A program made the position numbers and the translations under genes. The notes beneath the pieces were generated by a model, which worked only from the letters and a program-made list of their open reading frames with translations, made no database searches and was not told the origin of the DNA. 64,000 nucleotides of DNA, from positions 35,182,774 to 35,246,773 of the forward strand of contig OY294049.1 in assembly GCA_958510825.1 (NCBI GenBank), given 5' to 3'. The stretch is from Brachypterus glaber. Its lineage: Eukaryota > Arthropoda > Insecta > Coleoptera > Kateretidae. Shown one piece after another: positions 1 through 11,740 of the stretch (the stretch's first letter is position 1; every line of letters starts with the position of its first letter).

Positions 1-112
1 AGAGTATAAAACTCTTGTCTGGGGTAAATTGAAGGTAATTAGGGCTATATTGACTGGTAAAAATTGTATTTTGATATCTTTGATAACGCCACAATTTGAC
101 TGATTTGTCTGC

Positions 113-380
113 CGTGGGCAACGAACTAACAACTCTTCTCTCTAGAATACGCATACCGTTAATATAAAGTATCGCCAACATCTAGGTTTGTTTGTAAACA
201 AACAGTAGGTATATTCAGGCCTGAACAATAACAATTACCAGTAACTGTTATTGTTGTCTCTGTTAGAACAAAGCTGTGCGAGTAAGACAGACAAATGTAT
301 ATGTTGGCTACTTTTTTTTTCAGTTTTTACAAATGAAATGCCTATTCTAGAGAGAAGAGTTATTAGTTCGTGGGCCGTGG
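113..380. repeat. inverted-repeat (MITE-like) element
   Basis: The arm near 113-150 (containing CTCTTCTCTCTAGAATA) returns as its reverse complement near 341-380. A second short hairpin around 223-258 pairs AACAATAACA with TGTTATTGTT, and a perfect palindrome GTTTGTTTGTAAACAAAC lies near 186. There is no credible reading frame. The ends and target duplication are not sharply defined, so the family is unknown. Confidence 0.5.
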
Positions 381-996
381 GACACAACTTACAAAAGATA
401 CAAAACCAGAAGTTATTGTTGCTGCAAAGTTGAATCCCTGCTTTATCAGTTAAATTTATAAATGGGCCAAAAATATTGTATTAAAAAAGTGGGAAAAACG
501 AAGAAAATTTTTACTTCTCGACCTAGATTGCCCCCAGTATTCGGGAGATTAACAGGTTGACTGCCAACCACTCCGATCGGGGTATTGGCTCCCTTCACTC
601 ACCCACTTCGACAGGATTTTTTTACATAGTCATGGAGAGCCCCAATTTTAGAAAAAACAACCCGTGCGTGTTTAAATAATAAGAATGACATTTAAGTAAA
701 AAAAATATATATTATTTAACCCATTTAAAAGGGTTAAATTATTTTTTAGTTTATTTTATTTGTTATAAATGTCAAGGCTAAGTGTCAAGCACAGCTTTAT
801 ACACAATAACTTAATGTTAAAATATCTATAGTTCATATTTTAATACTTTCTAGAAAGCTAGTTAGAAACCTTTCTAATTACACAGGCCTACAAATAAAAA
901 TTAAGTGTCGGACTGGACAGCCCGAGACTAGTGAGATTTGTAACCTAGGGGTCCCCAAGAACCCAAGAAGTATTAAGTATAAAATCTTTTTTTTTC

Positions 997-1160
997 TCAT
1001 GACTAAAAAAAAGCTCATCACCCCCAAAAATAATTTTATAATATTCCCTCCAGCTATAAATTTCGATGACTAAAAAAAAAGGTCATCACCCAACAAAAGT
1101 AATTTTTACCCCTTTCAGAAATTTCGATGACTAAAAAAAAACGATCCTCAGCCCAAGAAC
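997..1160. repeat. short tandem repeat, about 60-66 bp unit, 2.5-3 copies
   Basis: The phrase GATGACTAAAAAAAA followed by a variant of GTCATCACCC recurs near 997, 1063 and 1123, with similar spacer text (an AAAAGTAATTTT-like stretch, then CCCTTTCAG-like). Copies are imperfect, so this is an old minisatellite-like array. The rest of 381-1535 is AT-rich with no recognisable gene. Confidence 0.55.
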
Positions 1161-1535
1161 TCTTTTTTAATTTTTCCACAAGCCGAAAGCCGAGTTACTT
1201 TATAGCAAACGAACGAGAAAATTACACATTCTTAGCGAGTTAGGTACACTATATTTTCTACTACGGCTCCCCCCCCCCCAAAAAAAAAAACAAGGATCAA
1301 ATTTCCTGAATTTCAGTAATGATTTTGGCTGTAAGAAATAAGCAGTACTCGGCGAATATCCAGTACTCGCATAGATGCCGCGTCGACACTAGCGTTGACG
1401 CAAGGTTTTAAATATTTACATTTTTATTTCTTTTTTTCTTGATTTTTTTTTAATAATTCCATTTAAACGAGTTAGGTGGGAAAAAAGTTATCGATAAATA
1501 AAAATTAAAAACGTTCGTATTCTTACTACCCAAAA

Positions 1536-1702
1536 TAGCGTGAGTTCGATTCTCACCGGCGCTGATTTGCCTTTTTCAGTTAATTAATAAGCGGACACTC
1601 CCTATAAATTGGTTCGAAAGTCAGTTAAAGCCGGTGGTTCCCTCTACTACTAGCCCACACAAGTCCTGGATGCTTAATTAAGTAGAATCGTACGAGGTTA
1701 AA
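1536..1702 (+). mobile_element. tRNA-derived SINE, 5'-truncated copy
   Basis: The copy starts in the B-box half of a tRNA-like head (GAGTTCGATTCTCACCGGCG). The body is shared with copies at 24806-25053 and 61351-61594, including GCCGGTGGTTCCCTCTACTA, CACACAAGTCC and a tail ending TACGAGGTTAAA. The A-box half of the head and two short internal blocks found in the other copies are missing. Confidence 0.75.
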
Positions 1703-2656
1703 TAAAAATGTATGTAATGTATGTAATATATACGTATAGTTAATATTGTTGTGTGTAACAAACTAGTCGTCAAATGTTTCGATTTAGTGACCTTTATAAA
1801 AATTTCCCTCATAATTCGGCAAAATTATCCGTAAGCCTATGTTTCTGTGTTTATTTTCAACGTTGATGAGTCATAACTGAGTTTACGCCGACTAAAAAAT
1901 CTGTAGTTTTGTATAGGTACAGGGTTATTTTCCTAAATGGCGCATTACCCCTAACTTTTTAACTGCGTAAAATATCGACTTGAAATTTGTAACAGTTATA
2001 CTGCACGAAATAAACTATCTTTGAACATAAACTTTATATCCCAAGATACACACAGATATTTTTGATAAAATGTCCGGTTTTAAAAGTTTAACTCTTGAAC
2101 GAGTTATCAATTTAATTTTTTTTAATGTAAAGGGGGGTGGTGGGATACATAATTTTAAAGCAAATAAAATTCTCTATTTGATCATATATTTTTTAATTTT
2201 TAATTCTTTTTATTAGGGTTTTCCTTATTTGATTTTTTTTAAATGCGATTTTTTAGGTTTTTTTTTTGTAAATATTTATTTATATTATTTTAATTTAGTT
2301 TAAAAGTATAATTTACGTATTTGCATCATAAAATCAACCATTTTTCAAAATTTGTTTCATTTTTAAAAAGAAATTTTGACGAAAATTCCCATTTTCAACC
2401 CTATTTTAAGCCCCAAAAAAGTCTACAAAAAATAAAAAAATACGTTCAAATAGACAATTTTATAAGCTTGCCGTTAAATTTCACATTTTATAGGATAAAA
2501 ATAAAATATATCCAAAATAGTATATTATTTACCAAGTGAGAGAAGTTTAATATTTTTGACCTGCGTCAAATTGCGGGATGAGCGCGCTAGCGCGAAGCCC
2601 GCAAGACGCGGTCTAAAATGTTAAATCTTCACTCACGTGGAAAATATAGTATTTTT

Positions 2657-3574
2657 TTTCACTAGAGGAAAGTCGCCTAATTTCGGATACCATTTACAAT
2701 GTATTCAATATTTAATACTCGGTATTACTTTTTGATATTTTCTTTATATAACCAGATACAACTTATTATAGCGAACCATGATTTATTATAAAAGCAATTT
2801 TATTACAGTTTATTTTTTCCAAAAAACACGGTTAAAAAAAATCAGCGCATTTTTGTGCATTTGAAAAAGGTCTCCTAATTTCGGACATATCCGAAAAAAT
2901 TTTTTCAAGAGTAGATCTGGATCCCATTGCTTATGTTTCTTGTTATTCCTTCACATTTAAGACGTAATTTAATCATTAAGCGATTTTCTACGAAATACTA
3001 TAGGAACTATAATTTTAGATTCCCAATTTCGAATATCTTAGTATCTTAGGAAATTTTCGTTTTTTCAAAATTGTTTATCTTAGTTTGTTGTATCATTATA
3101 AAAATAATAATTAATGGTTGGTTATCCTGAATAATAATTACCTTGCGGATATCCGAAATTGGGAATCAAATGCACAAAAATGGTCTATCCGAAATTAGGC
3201 AACTTTCTGCTTTTTAGATTAGAAATTTGTAGAATGTTTACGTTTTCAAATTGCTTAATTATGAATAGTGGATCAACTTAACCAACATCATAACTTACCC
3301 AGGACAGAATCACGAACTTTTATAACGATTATTTATAAAATAAACAAGCATAATAATGCAACTGAGCACAAAACTGCCATTTGCAATATAAACAATTTGT
3401 GCTGCCATTTAAAGGGGAGAAGTTCTACCGTTATCATATTACAGGACGGATTTAGTTTGACTTTTGGCTTCACATAAAAGTAGGTTTCTGTTTACCTTTG
3501 CAGACAGTATCTTAAATACACTACTATCCGAAATTTGGAAACCATCCGAAATTAGGCGCATTTCCTCTACCAGT
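2657..3574. mobile_element. terminal-inverted-repeat DNA element, non-coding
   Basis: The left end (AGAGGAAAGTCGCCTAATTT near 2664) and the right end (AATTAGGCGCATTTCCTCT near 3550) are inverted copies. The phrase for 'CCTAATTTCGG' or its complement also recurs inside (about 2875, 3160, 3190, 3530). No transposase is visible, so this is a non-autonomous element of unknown superfamily. Confidence 0.6.
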
Positions 3575-3769
3575 ACAATTAATTAGCTATTTTTTTATTA
3601 ATTTTACTAAAATTTAATGAAAAAGCTTATAAATTCAAAATATCACGCTGGCCGTTTGCGGCCATTAAAAAAACAAATGAATAACTTGACATATCTGGAA
3701 GAAATTTTCTGGTGATCTGCTGAAATTATTAAGTTAGAAAGTGTTTCCGTGTTAAGTGTAATAAAATAT

Positions 3770-3895
3770 ATGAAAATGGAAAGTGAAATACAAAGTGATG
3801 ATTCTGGTACTCCCCCAGAAATAAGAGGACAGGTGAAAACTGTGACGGAGAATCTATTGCCACAAAAATCAATATATGGGGGGTTGTACCTCTAG
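3770..3895 (+). pseudogene. short coding-like fragment, possibly from a tyrosine-recombinase type element
   Basis: A 41-codon frame opens with ATG and reads an acidic stretch followed by PPEIRGQVKTVTENLLPQKS, then runs into unrelated sequence and a stop. The 'ENLLPQKS' phrase resembles the N-terminal region of insect transposon proteins with a SAM-like/tyrosine recombinase fold (Crypton-like), from memory of the family only. It is far too short to be functional. Confidence 0.3.
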
Positions 3896-5659
3896 TAATC
3901 TATGATCCTTGAATATGATGGACCAATGATTTTCACTTTTCAAAGTGTTTTATGTAAAACATGTTTTATAGGTACTAATTTAGTTAATATTTTTTAATTT
4001 ATCATGTAATAAATAAATTTAGTGCCTAAAGACACTTGTGCATTGTGATTTAATAATTAAGTGAAACGTCAGATGCCAAAACAGCTGAATAAAAATTCAT
4101 TATTTACCATGGTGCAATTTCATTATTTTTAGAACCTCTGACGTCATAGGTAGAGAAATAATATTTCTACCAATGAAAAGAACAGTAATAAAGATGTGCT
4201 TTTAGGCTGGTAGTGAAAAAATATAGTTTGAGTTGTCTTAAGTGTTCTGAAAAAAGTCGATATCTTAACTCGTCCAAAAGTTAAGAGGAGGTGACTTTTG
4301 GAGCGCTCTGTAAATAATATATCGTAAGTTACATAATTTACGTATAAAAAACGTTTAATAAGCGAACATTTTATTAAAAGGGTAAATATTTAAGCGGACA
4401 TTTTATCAAAAAATATACTTTGTGTTACTTTGGATATTTAGGATTTAAAGTAATGAGGCAAATGGGGGCAACCTATTTAATGGAAAGGGGGTAGCGGTAC
4501 ACACCATCCGAAAGGCAATCCAAATTTTATTGTTTTGATTTTAATTGAAGTTATCGCCAGGGCAATTCTGTATTTTTGAGCCCTCAACTATTTTAATTCT
4601 AAAATCCCCCTCTATATCTTAATTTAAACAACTGAAAATCGTGTTTCTCTTAAAAAAAAGGAAATCTATGTCAGGAAGTAAAAAAAACTACAACTTTTAA
4701 ATATGCTACCGTCCGTAATTTCTTTAAAAAAATTCTTATTCATATAAAACCTAAAACGGAAGAGACCTGTGCAGTTTAAAATAAATTTATAATGATACTC
4801 TTTTCCAAAATTTGTTATATGGTCATATGTATTTCTTGTTTTCTTAGTTAAAATAAATGGAGGGCCCCTACCACAAGCCTAGGCTTAGTTGGCGCTCTTC
4901 GTGACTCGTGTATTGTATCAAACAAATAAATAAATATAATTTCAAAAAATTTAAGAAGCTTTAAGAGCGATTTGTAAAAAAAATATTCATACCTTTAGGG
5001 AAATCTTTCAGGAAAACCGACTGAAACTAGCACTGCACTGGGGGGAAACCCGAAAAACTCCGTCGAAGAGGTTTCGCTGAAGTCGGTGCGTAAGGCGATG
5101 CAAAGAGCTGGTTGGTTCAACAGGTAATGTATAAAATGGCATTTTCCTGCCGATCCTCGGGTATATAAACGACCTTTTTGTGAGTAGGTGCAATGTGATT
5201 TTGCGTAAAAGAAGATACGCCCTTCGTTTATTGCAGGAATTACTTTTATTAAGGGTCACTTCGAATAAAAAACTCTACAAACTTTTTCTTGACCATGATG
5301 GAACAAAACATAAAATACGTATGTGTTAGTGTTCCCGGTTCCGATTGGTTAAAGTCAAAATTTTGGCATTTGTAATGAACCGAAAATTCTGGGTTATTAA
5401 TAAAGACATCGCGATATGGGGTTTTTAGTTAAAGAGTGGCTCAACTGGCTTACGTCGCCCTTTTTCGATTTTTTTTTGTTTTCAATATAATATATTTGAC
5501 TTTGAAAATTAGGAAATTTTACGTAATTTCATCAATCATAAAAAACTAAGTCCTTAAAGCAAAAAAAATAAAAAAAGGACAACGTTAGCCACCCGAGAAA
5601 CTCTTTATCTGTACAATAAAAAAAACATCTTAATATCTTTAATAATAACTGATAATTTT
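3896..5659. other. AT-rich intergenic sequence, nothing recognised
   Basis: No open frame with credible composition, no splice-consistent exon chain and no clear terminal repeats. The stretch at about 4990-5270 is more GC-rich than its surroundings and has broken open frames on both strands, which could be an unrecognisable transposon remnant. Confidence 0.4.
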
Positions 5660-6178
5660 CGGATCAAAATGTGCAGACCACATTTGGATGTTAATTTTTT
5701 GTTCTCGAACCGTGAAATTTCACCTTCAAATGAACTTTTCTCGAAAACGGTTAATCCTACAGTACTACAACAAGAGTACCTTTTTTATGTATTTTGACCT
5801 AAGGAATCACATTCCAAAAATAAAATTACAAAAAAGTTACACAGAAAAAAGTTTATGGACAAAAAATGCTATTAAATTTTTCACTTCTAAGTTCCATTCA
5901 ATAAAGTTGTTATTAGTTTTTTGTCCTAAACGTTTTTCTGTTTAACTTTTTTTGTGGATTTATTATAAGAATAGTATTTTTCAGATAAAAATACATAAAA
6001 AAAGGTACTCTTGTTGTAATACCGTAGGTTTAACCGTTTTCGAGCAAAATTAATTTGAAGTGAAAATAAAGTTTAGTGCCTTTAGTGCCTCGGTGCCTTA
6101 TAGACGGTAAACTATTAAAATCTATAAAGAAATTGCACTGCTCTACTACAGAATTTTCACAATCAATGAGAAAATCCC

Positions 6179-6243
6179 TACCAAAATGTCATATAGCTGA
6201 TATTTCACGCTTTTTTGCGATCATCAGTGAGCATATATTGGTA
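6179..6243 (-). ncRNA. hammerhead ribozyme-like motif, copy A
   Basis: On the minus strand the order is: stem I arm TACCAA..ATG.TCA, core CTGATGA, stem II TCGC-AAAAAA-GCGT, core GAAA, a 3-bp stem III (ATA-TCAGC-TAT), then A as the predicted cleavage nucleotide, then the stem I return arm TGA.CAT..TTGGTA. Every element of a type I hammerhead is in the right order. The weak point is a U-U opposition at the base of stem II, where natural ribozymes usually have G-C. Confidence 0.45.
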
Positions 6244-6350
6244 TGGTGGCTTTCGCACTGACTGTTGAAAATTTTAAATACTTATCAAAAATAAGTATAA
6301 CTGTATCCAGAGCGTACAAATTGGTGGCGCCATCTAATGTTTGCACAAAA

Positions 6351-6418
6351 CTACTACACATATGCTCACTGATGATCGCAAAAAAGCGTGAAATAGCAGC
6401 TATATGACATTTTGGTAG
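6351..6418 (+). ncRNA. hammerhead ribozyme-like motif, copy B
   Basis: Same core as copy A (CTGATGA, GCGT, GAAA). Stem III is 4 bp (ATAG-CAG-CTAT), one pair longer than in copy A. The upstream stem I arm differs (CTACTA instead of TACCAA) because the repeat is truncated here, but it can still pair with TGGTAG on the return arm using one wobble pair. The same U-U at the base of stem II applies. Confidence 0.4.
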
Positions 6419-6753
6419 GGATTTTCTCATTGATTGTGAAAATTCTGCAGTAGAGCAGTGCAATTTCTTTATAGATTTTAATAGTTTGCCGTCTATAAGG
6501 CACTAAACTTTATTTTCATTTATAATTTGATTTACCGTGTCGGTACTAGGTGCTGGCTTCGAGACAAAAATTTTTGTCGGCCTGTGTATCTAGATATAGA
6601 TAATTCTTATCAGATTACAGGTCTGCCAACATTTAATGTGTAGTACTTTTGTGCAAGCATTAGATGGCGCCACCAATTTGTACGCTCTCGATACAGTTAT
6701 ACTTATTTTTGATAAGTATTTAAAATTTTCAACAGTCAGTGCGAAAGCCACCA

Positions 6754-6818
6754 TACCAATATATGCTCACTGATGATCGCAAAAAAGCATGAAATATCAG
6801 CTATATGACATTTTGGTA
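6754..6818 (+). ncRNA. hammerhead ribozyme-like motif, copy C, degraded
   Basis: Same layout and 65-nt length as copy A, with the TACCAA/TTGGTA, ATG/CAT and TCA/TGA stem I blocks intact. Stem II is damaged: GCAT replaces GCGT and leaves a C-A mismatch beside the U-U. Probably inactive. Confidence 0.4.
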
Positions 6819-7648
6819 GGGACTTTCTCATTGATTGTGAAAATTCTGTAGTAGAGCAGTGCAATTTCTTTATAGATTAATTTGAAGGTAATATTTCAAG
6901 GAAGAAGAATTAAACACAAAAATATTAAAAATCAAAATTTCAATGATGCAGGGTAAATGAACATCAAAACTAAGAAAAAACACCATATACAGGTACTTTC
7001 AAAAATCAAATCAACTTCACCTTCAAATACACCAGGTATATTAAGAATATTAGAAAAAAAAATACTACAAGCTACTAAAATTTTCTCAGTGTGAACAATC
7101 ACTCAGAATTCATAATTTAATTTCCAAAATTTTAGGCATTAAAAATTCTATTCTAATTCTAATTTTTTTTAAGTAAAAGTAAAAACAATACAATATATAA
7201 TTCATTAAATGGACCGACTTAAGGAAGTTCAATAAAAGTTCGTTAGGTTGGTACCCGACTTGAATAATCTATCCATATAAAATCCTGGAATTTACATTTC
7301 TTAGCCGCTTTTGACCGACTTTCCGGTATCTTAAAAGGTTGACATAATAAAAGTTAAGCGAGAAAAATTTAAAGATAAGCGTAAGTAGGTATTTAATAGG
7401 AAAATATAAGTTTTTTCCTTAATCCCACATTGTTTATTTTCAGAGAATTTCACACACAGTGTTCGCTTTTTCGCTTCTAAAAAATAATCTTTTAACAGAC
7501 ATGGTAAAGACAAATGACTGTGATCGATTTAAAAATTTCAATTTTTAGGGCCAATGCAGTGTTTAATTCTAAAACAGTTTTCGTCCGTGTATCATACACT
7601 ATTTTTTATTGGATTGTAATATCAGTCATTTTGATAATTATAATAATT

Positions 7649-8812
7649 ACACTAGGCAACAAATCGCAACTTTTTTTTTTGCCCCGATCGGAAAGTAAAT
7701 TTTTCTTACTAATTCAAGGGCGTAGAATCCGAATCTGACCTTAGAAAAATTCCAGCACCTAAAATTTTTGAGATATAAGTTCAGGCAATAATGACGTTTT
7801 TATTCAAAATCTTTAAAAAAAGAGTAGAATTTTGAAAATTTTAGTGTATATTAAAAAAAATACGAGGAATTCAAAAATCTATATGTCAAGAACCTACTGT
7901 CAGAGTAAGTACGCGAAAAAAAATAAAAAGGTTAAAATCAAAGTGCAGAGTTTACTTAATTGCTCATTTGTGGCAAAACTATCAATTTTTTTAAAAAACT
8001 TTATAGAACTTAATTTGTAGATTATAAAATTCTCTACAAAAATATTTATACAAATATTTTTGTATTTTGCTTAGTTTTTTCCTAAAAAGTAAATAAATGA
8101 AAAAGATATAAAATTAAGTTAAAGTACACAGTGTAAACTTTTTTCCCGAGCCCAAAAAATATATTTTTCTTATCAATTTAAAGACACAGAATCCAAATTT
8201 GACTTAAAAAAAATTCAGCACGTCTTATTTTTTAAATTTTAGTACATGCAATTATGCCAATTTAAAAATAATTTATAAAACAAAATATTGTGTATTTTTG
8301 TTTGTTTTTTTAATGGTTCTACATCATAAAAATGTTTATTACATAAGAACCATAACACGTAACATTTTTTTAGTTCATTTTTGACCCCCTAGTAATGATT
8401 TTTGACAATTTTTAGCATGAGTACGTGGCGATAAGCTTGTCCCCTTATGCACCCTTCTTCTTACCCTCCACCCCTACTTAGTTTTGTCACATTATCCATT
8501 TTTTTTAATATTTTTTTTTCATAATATCCCTATTTATTCTACCTATGAATTTAAAGTTTCTATGTTTTAAGTTGGGTATTTTTTAACTAATATTGAGTCG
8601 CCGAATCCAAATTTGTCCTTGGAATATTTTTGTCTCCCATGATTTTAGAACAAAAGAGGGATAAAATAATGATTTTTTAACATTTTTATCTTGTTTTTCT
8701 CATAAAAGTTAGGTAATAGAAATATTCTGAGGCCAGATTCGGTTTCAGCGACCCAAAATTAGTTAAAAAACATATGACTCCAATCGGGGCAAGAAACCGT
8801 GTTGCCTAGTGT
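7649..8812. mobile_element. terminal-inverted-repeat DNA element, 1.16 kb, non-coding
   Basis: The left end (ACACTAGGCAACAAAT, then TTGCCCCGATCGGA) and the right end (TCCAATCGGGGCAAGAAAC, then TTGCCTAGTG) are inverted copies of about 40 bp. The interior is AT-rich without a transposase-like frame. The segment 7031-7648 before it holds nothing recognised. Confidence 0.65.
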
Positions 8813-8827
8813 TATCATAACAATAAT

Positions 8828-9408
8828 TTTTTTTCACTACTAACTTTAGAACATACCATTATTTATCATGTTTTCAGACTGTGAAATTGATTTTTTTCAC
8901 CTATAGCAATAATAATTTTTTCTCTCCTAGTAGGAATAAATTTTATAAACAATTAATTTCTGTCACTTTAGATGTTTCATTTCTTTGTGCAATTTTTACT
9001 AATTAAACCCAAGAAAATAGCTTGAAATAACTTTTTATTTATTAAATATAATTAATTATAATTATTACCAATTAATACAATCAATAATTAGCTAAATATT
9101 ATGAAAAAAAAATTTTAAAAAACTAAATTTTTAAACGCCAGTTGAAGGTATTTATTTGAGCAAATTGATCAAGGCTATTTGATTTTTATGTAAATTTCAA
9201 GAAATAGCATTTTTGTTAATAATTTACTTTATTATTTAAATAAAAATAGTTAAATAGTGCCAGTAGTGAAAAAACTAATATATAAACTACTGTAGAGAAG
9301 GCTATTATAGCCTCGCACTCTTAAATCCCTCGCTGATGCGCTGCTCGGGATTTAATACGCTCGGCTATAAAAAATGTCTTCTCTACCTTGGTATATAATT
9401 ACTATTAT
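8828..9408. mobile_element. dispersed repeat with terminal hairpin, copy 1 (copy 2 at 34586-34979)
   Basis: The sequence from TTTCACTACTA onward, through TTAGAACATACCATTATTTA, GTTTTCAGACTGTGAAAT and AATTAAACCCAAGAAAATA, is repeated at 34586. The first part is bounded by TTTTTTCACTACT and AGTAGTGAAAAAA as inverted ends. It is followed by a strong stem-loop (GTAGAGAAGG..CTTCTCTAC with inner TAAATCCC..GGGATTTA). Both parts travel together in both copies; copy 1 has about 190 bp that copy 2 lacks. Confidence 0.65.
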
Positions 9409-10023
9409 CTTAGACAAAAAAAATTACTCTTGAGTTCAAGTGTCATTAGTTTAAATATCAATCAACTAATCAACGTCGATTACACAGGCCTGCATCAATT
9501 TTCCTTTTTGGGAGTTTAGTATAATACTTGTTTCGTATTTATTATTTCATCAATCTATTTTCTAATCATCGCACAGAGTAATATTGGTAGACTGATAGTT
9601 TCGGGCTGCTGGCCCTCTTCAGTACCAAGAGTGAACTCTCCACGCTGATTAAGAAAACTATTTTAGACTTTATTCGCAAAAACAATATAGTCATTAAAGA
9701 AAATCTGACGCCAAACAACAATGATTCCGTGCCATATGAAAGACATATGTCTTTCGAGTAAATTTTGTAGAAATGTCATTTGTATATTCGATTAGGAATT
9801 GTTTTTAAGAGGTATTGCATAAAATGTTGTACATCATACGTGAGGTAAGTGACTTTATTCACTCAAAAATTAATTGGTCAAGATTTTCCTCGTCACAACT
9901 TTTTTTAGTGGGAAGTTTAATACGAGACAGTGACGTAGAGGCCCGGGAGTTACAAAAAAAATTACAAAAACTGAATTTTTGTTCCAGCTAATTTTAAATA
10001 TCATATAGAAAATTCTTTTTTAA
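9409..10023. other. intergenic, repeat debris
   Basis: Contains GGGCTGCTGG next to AGTACCAAGAGT-like text (near 9605), which recurs near 27735 and more weakly near 39495, so it is probably part of a dispersed repeat. No gene recognised. Confidence 0.35.
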
Positions 10024-11054
10024 CCTCTTCAGGGACGATTTTTTGTTTAAATTTATGTAGTGGCAAAATGCTTTTTATTGTAAAAACAAGTAAAGAACTG
10101 AAAATGTGCGAATTTTAGCCTTTGGGTGTCGCATAATTTACCTTGTTTCTACTTACCCAAGCTTAAAAAAATACAAAACTAATATTAAAATAAAAATTTG
10201 ATGAATGACAGCGAATTAGAGCTAAAAAACCGTTTTCTTTTTGCCCTGAACTCCTATTTTTGTATGTCCATGTCTAGTGTTCTGTGGTCCATGTAAACTT
10301 TATTTGTAGAGTATTTTTCCGCTATTTTTCTTATGCTAAATTTATGATTTACTTTGAAGATTAAAGTAAAAAGAAGGTAAATTATGTGTATCTGGTTTTT
10401 ATACGATAACAACGAAAACGAAAAAAATACTGCTGCCAACAAAAGAATACTTTCCCCTATAGGCCTAGGTTCATTAAAAACATAAAAAAATAAAAAAAAA
10501 TTCTTTTTTTGTAAAACGAAAAAAAAAAATTGAAAAAAAAAAATTTTTGATATTTTTTTTTTACTCTATTTTACCCCCTTACCCCAACACAATTTTTTAC
10601 GAAAAACCATCCCAGCCTAGAACTTTGGATAATGAACCTGTGGTCCAAATTTCAAGTCTTTAGCCCGAAGCGTTCTTGAGTTATCGTGGTCACAAATTTC
10701 CCGGACACACAGACCGCTGACCGACAGACAGGCAGATTTTTTTTTAAATCATAAAAGTCCAAACCTAGCAAGACTTATCTTGGGGAAAGTAAAAGTAAAA
10801 AAAAAAACAATCAGTTCAGTTTTTTATACATAGAATTTTCGGCTGAATCAAAATTGTAAAAAATACAGGGTTTTCTATTAAAAAAAAACATATTTATACC
10901 ACTTCCGGCGAAACCGGAAGTGAAACAAAAAAATTGAATCCGCAAATTTTGATCATTTTCGAACCCCCCCCCCTGTAACGCTGAAAATTAATCTTAATTT
11001 TAGGGGTGGACATAAATAAAACTCACCCGGTATGTGCATATGTCCCTAAAGAGG
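10024..11054. mobile_element. TTAA-flanked element with CCTCTTCAGGGAC ends (piggyBac-like MITE family)
   Basis: The element lies between TTAA at 10020-10023 and TTAA at 11055-11058. Its ends are inverted copies: CCTCTTCAGGGACGATTTTT on the left, and GTCCCTAAAGAGG on the right. A 208-bp relative at 59196-59403 has the same ends, the same internal TTATTGTAAAAACAAGTAAA and the same TTAA flanks. TTAA target duplication is characteristic of piggyBac. No transposase is present. Confidence 0.65.
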
Positions 11055-11089
11055 TTAAAACAATCCGCGACATTAGGGTGGTTCAAATA

Positions 11090-11740
11090 TTTTTAAAAGT
11101 ACCGATTTTGCTAAAATTTGGTAAAAGGGATTTTTTGAGAATTTTAATGTGAGTCAATTTCCTAAATTAAAAATGGCGAATTAAAAATGGCGGATCGATC
11201 TTTTTCATGTTTTTTAAATTTTTTAATTTTTAATATTCAGTAATGGATTCAGTTTTAAAAAACCTCAAAAACTCCCAAATGTAACTTTTAATCGTCATTT
11301 TTTTGAAATTTCGTCATCATATTGGATCCGCCATTTTAAATATTCAATAACACAGGCCTACAAAAAAAAATTGTCTGTGCTGGGGTTAAGACCCACCTAT
11401 TCTTATGTACTTTGGAATACTGAACACGAATCTGTCATAAAAAGGCACTTTATGGGCTCATTTTTTGCTACACTGTAAAAACTGTCTAAAATGGTGTAGC
11501 AAAAAAATAAGCCATAAAATGCCTTTTTAATAACAGAATCGTGTTCAGCATCCCAAACTACATAAGAATAAATGGGTCTGAAGACACAGACACAGAAAAC
11601 TTTTATTTTTGTGGGCTTGTGTTATTGAACACGTAAAAAAGTCCAATATGGTGAAATTTTGGAGTTTTCGAGGTTTTTTAAAACTGAATCCATTAAAAAT
11701 GGCTGATGCTCAATTTTTCGTTAAATGATTTTATATAAAC
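11090..11740. mobile_element. foldback repeat with a second inverted-repeat element at its centre
   Basis: Outer arms: GGATTCAGTTTTAAAAAACC near 11240 pairs with its complement near 11680, and GGATCCGCCATTTTAAATAT-like text flanks the centre. The central block (about 11347-11634) has its own inverted ends, ACACAGGCCTACAAA on the left and TTTGTGGGCTTGTGTT on the right, with long arms (ACCCACCTATTCTTATG against CATAAGAATAAATGGGT). The ACACAGG end type also appears at 880, 9483 and 16402. 11741-12190 holds nothing else recognised. Confidence 0.55.

Larger units (their letters stand above)
6061..6887. mobile_element. composite insertion with inverted copies of a hammerhead-bearing repeat, Penelope-like candidate
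   Basis: The insertion sits between two copies of ATTAATTTGAAG (6049-6060 and 6876-6887). The related element near 44835 shows the uninterrupted version of this site, so the 12 bp is a good target-site duplication. Inside are three copies of one repeat: a long one reversed (about 6061-6358), a short one forward (6360-6520) and a long one forward (about 6645-6875). Each carries the motif CTGATGATCGCAAAAAAGC. A long, variable target duplication and inverted partial copies fit retroelements such as Penelope-like elements, which are known to carry hammerhead ribozymes. No reverse transcriptase is present. Confidence 0.5.
5660..7030. mobile_element. foldback element copy (family of 44416-45596), interrupted by an insertion
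   Basis: Text near 5700-5850 and 5985-6060, and again from 6876 to about 7020, matches the arms of the intact palindrome at 44416-45596. Shared phrases include GGTACTCTTGTTGTAATAC, AACCGTTTTCGAG and AAATTTCACCTTCAAATGAA. Between 6061 and 6875 the match is interrupted by unrelated sequence flanked by a 12-bp direct repeat. No transposase was seen. Confidence 0.6.

Noticed and set aside
5008..5259. 83-codon minus-strand frame in a GC-richer patch
   Set aside because: No recognisable domain, and broken coding-like text also appears on the plus strand; probably transposon debris.
9291..9390. Hammerhead or other ribozyme in the terminal hairpin
   Set aside because: It has CTGATG but no CTGATGA..GAAA core; the structure is a simple stem-loop.
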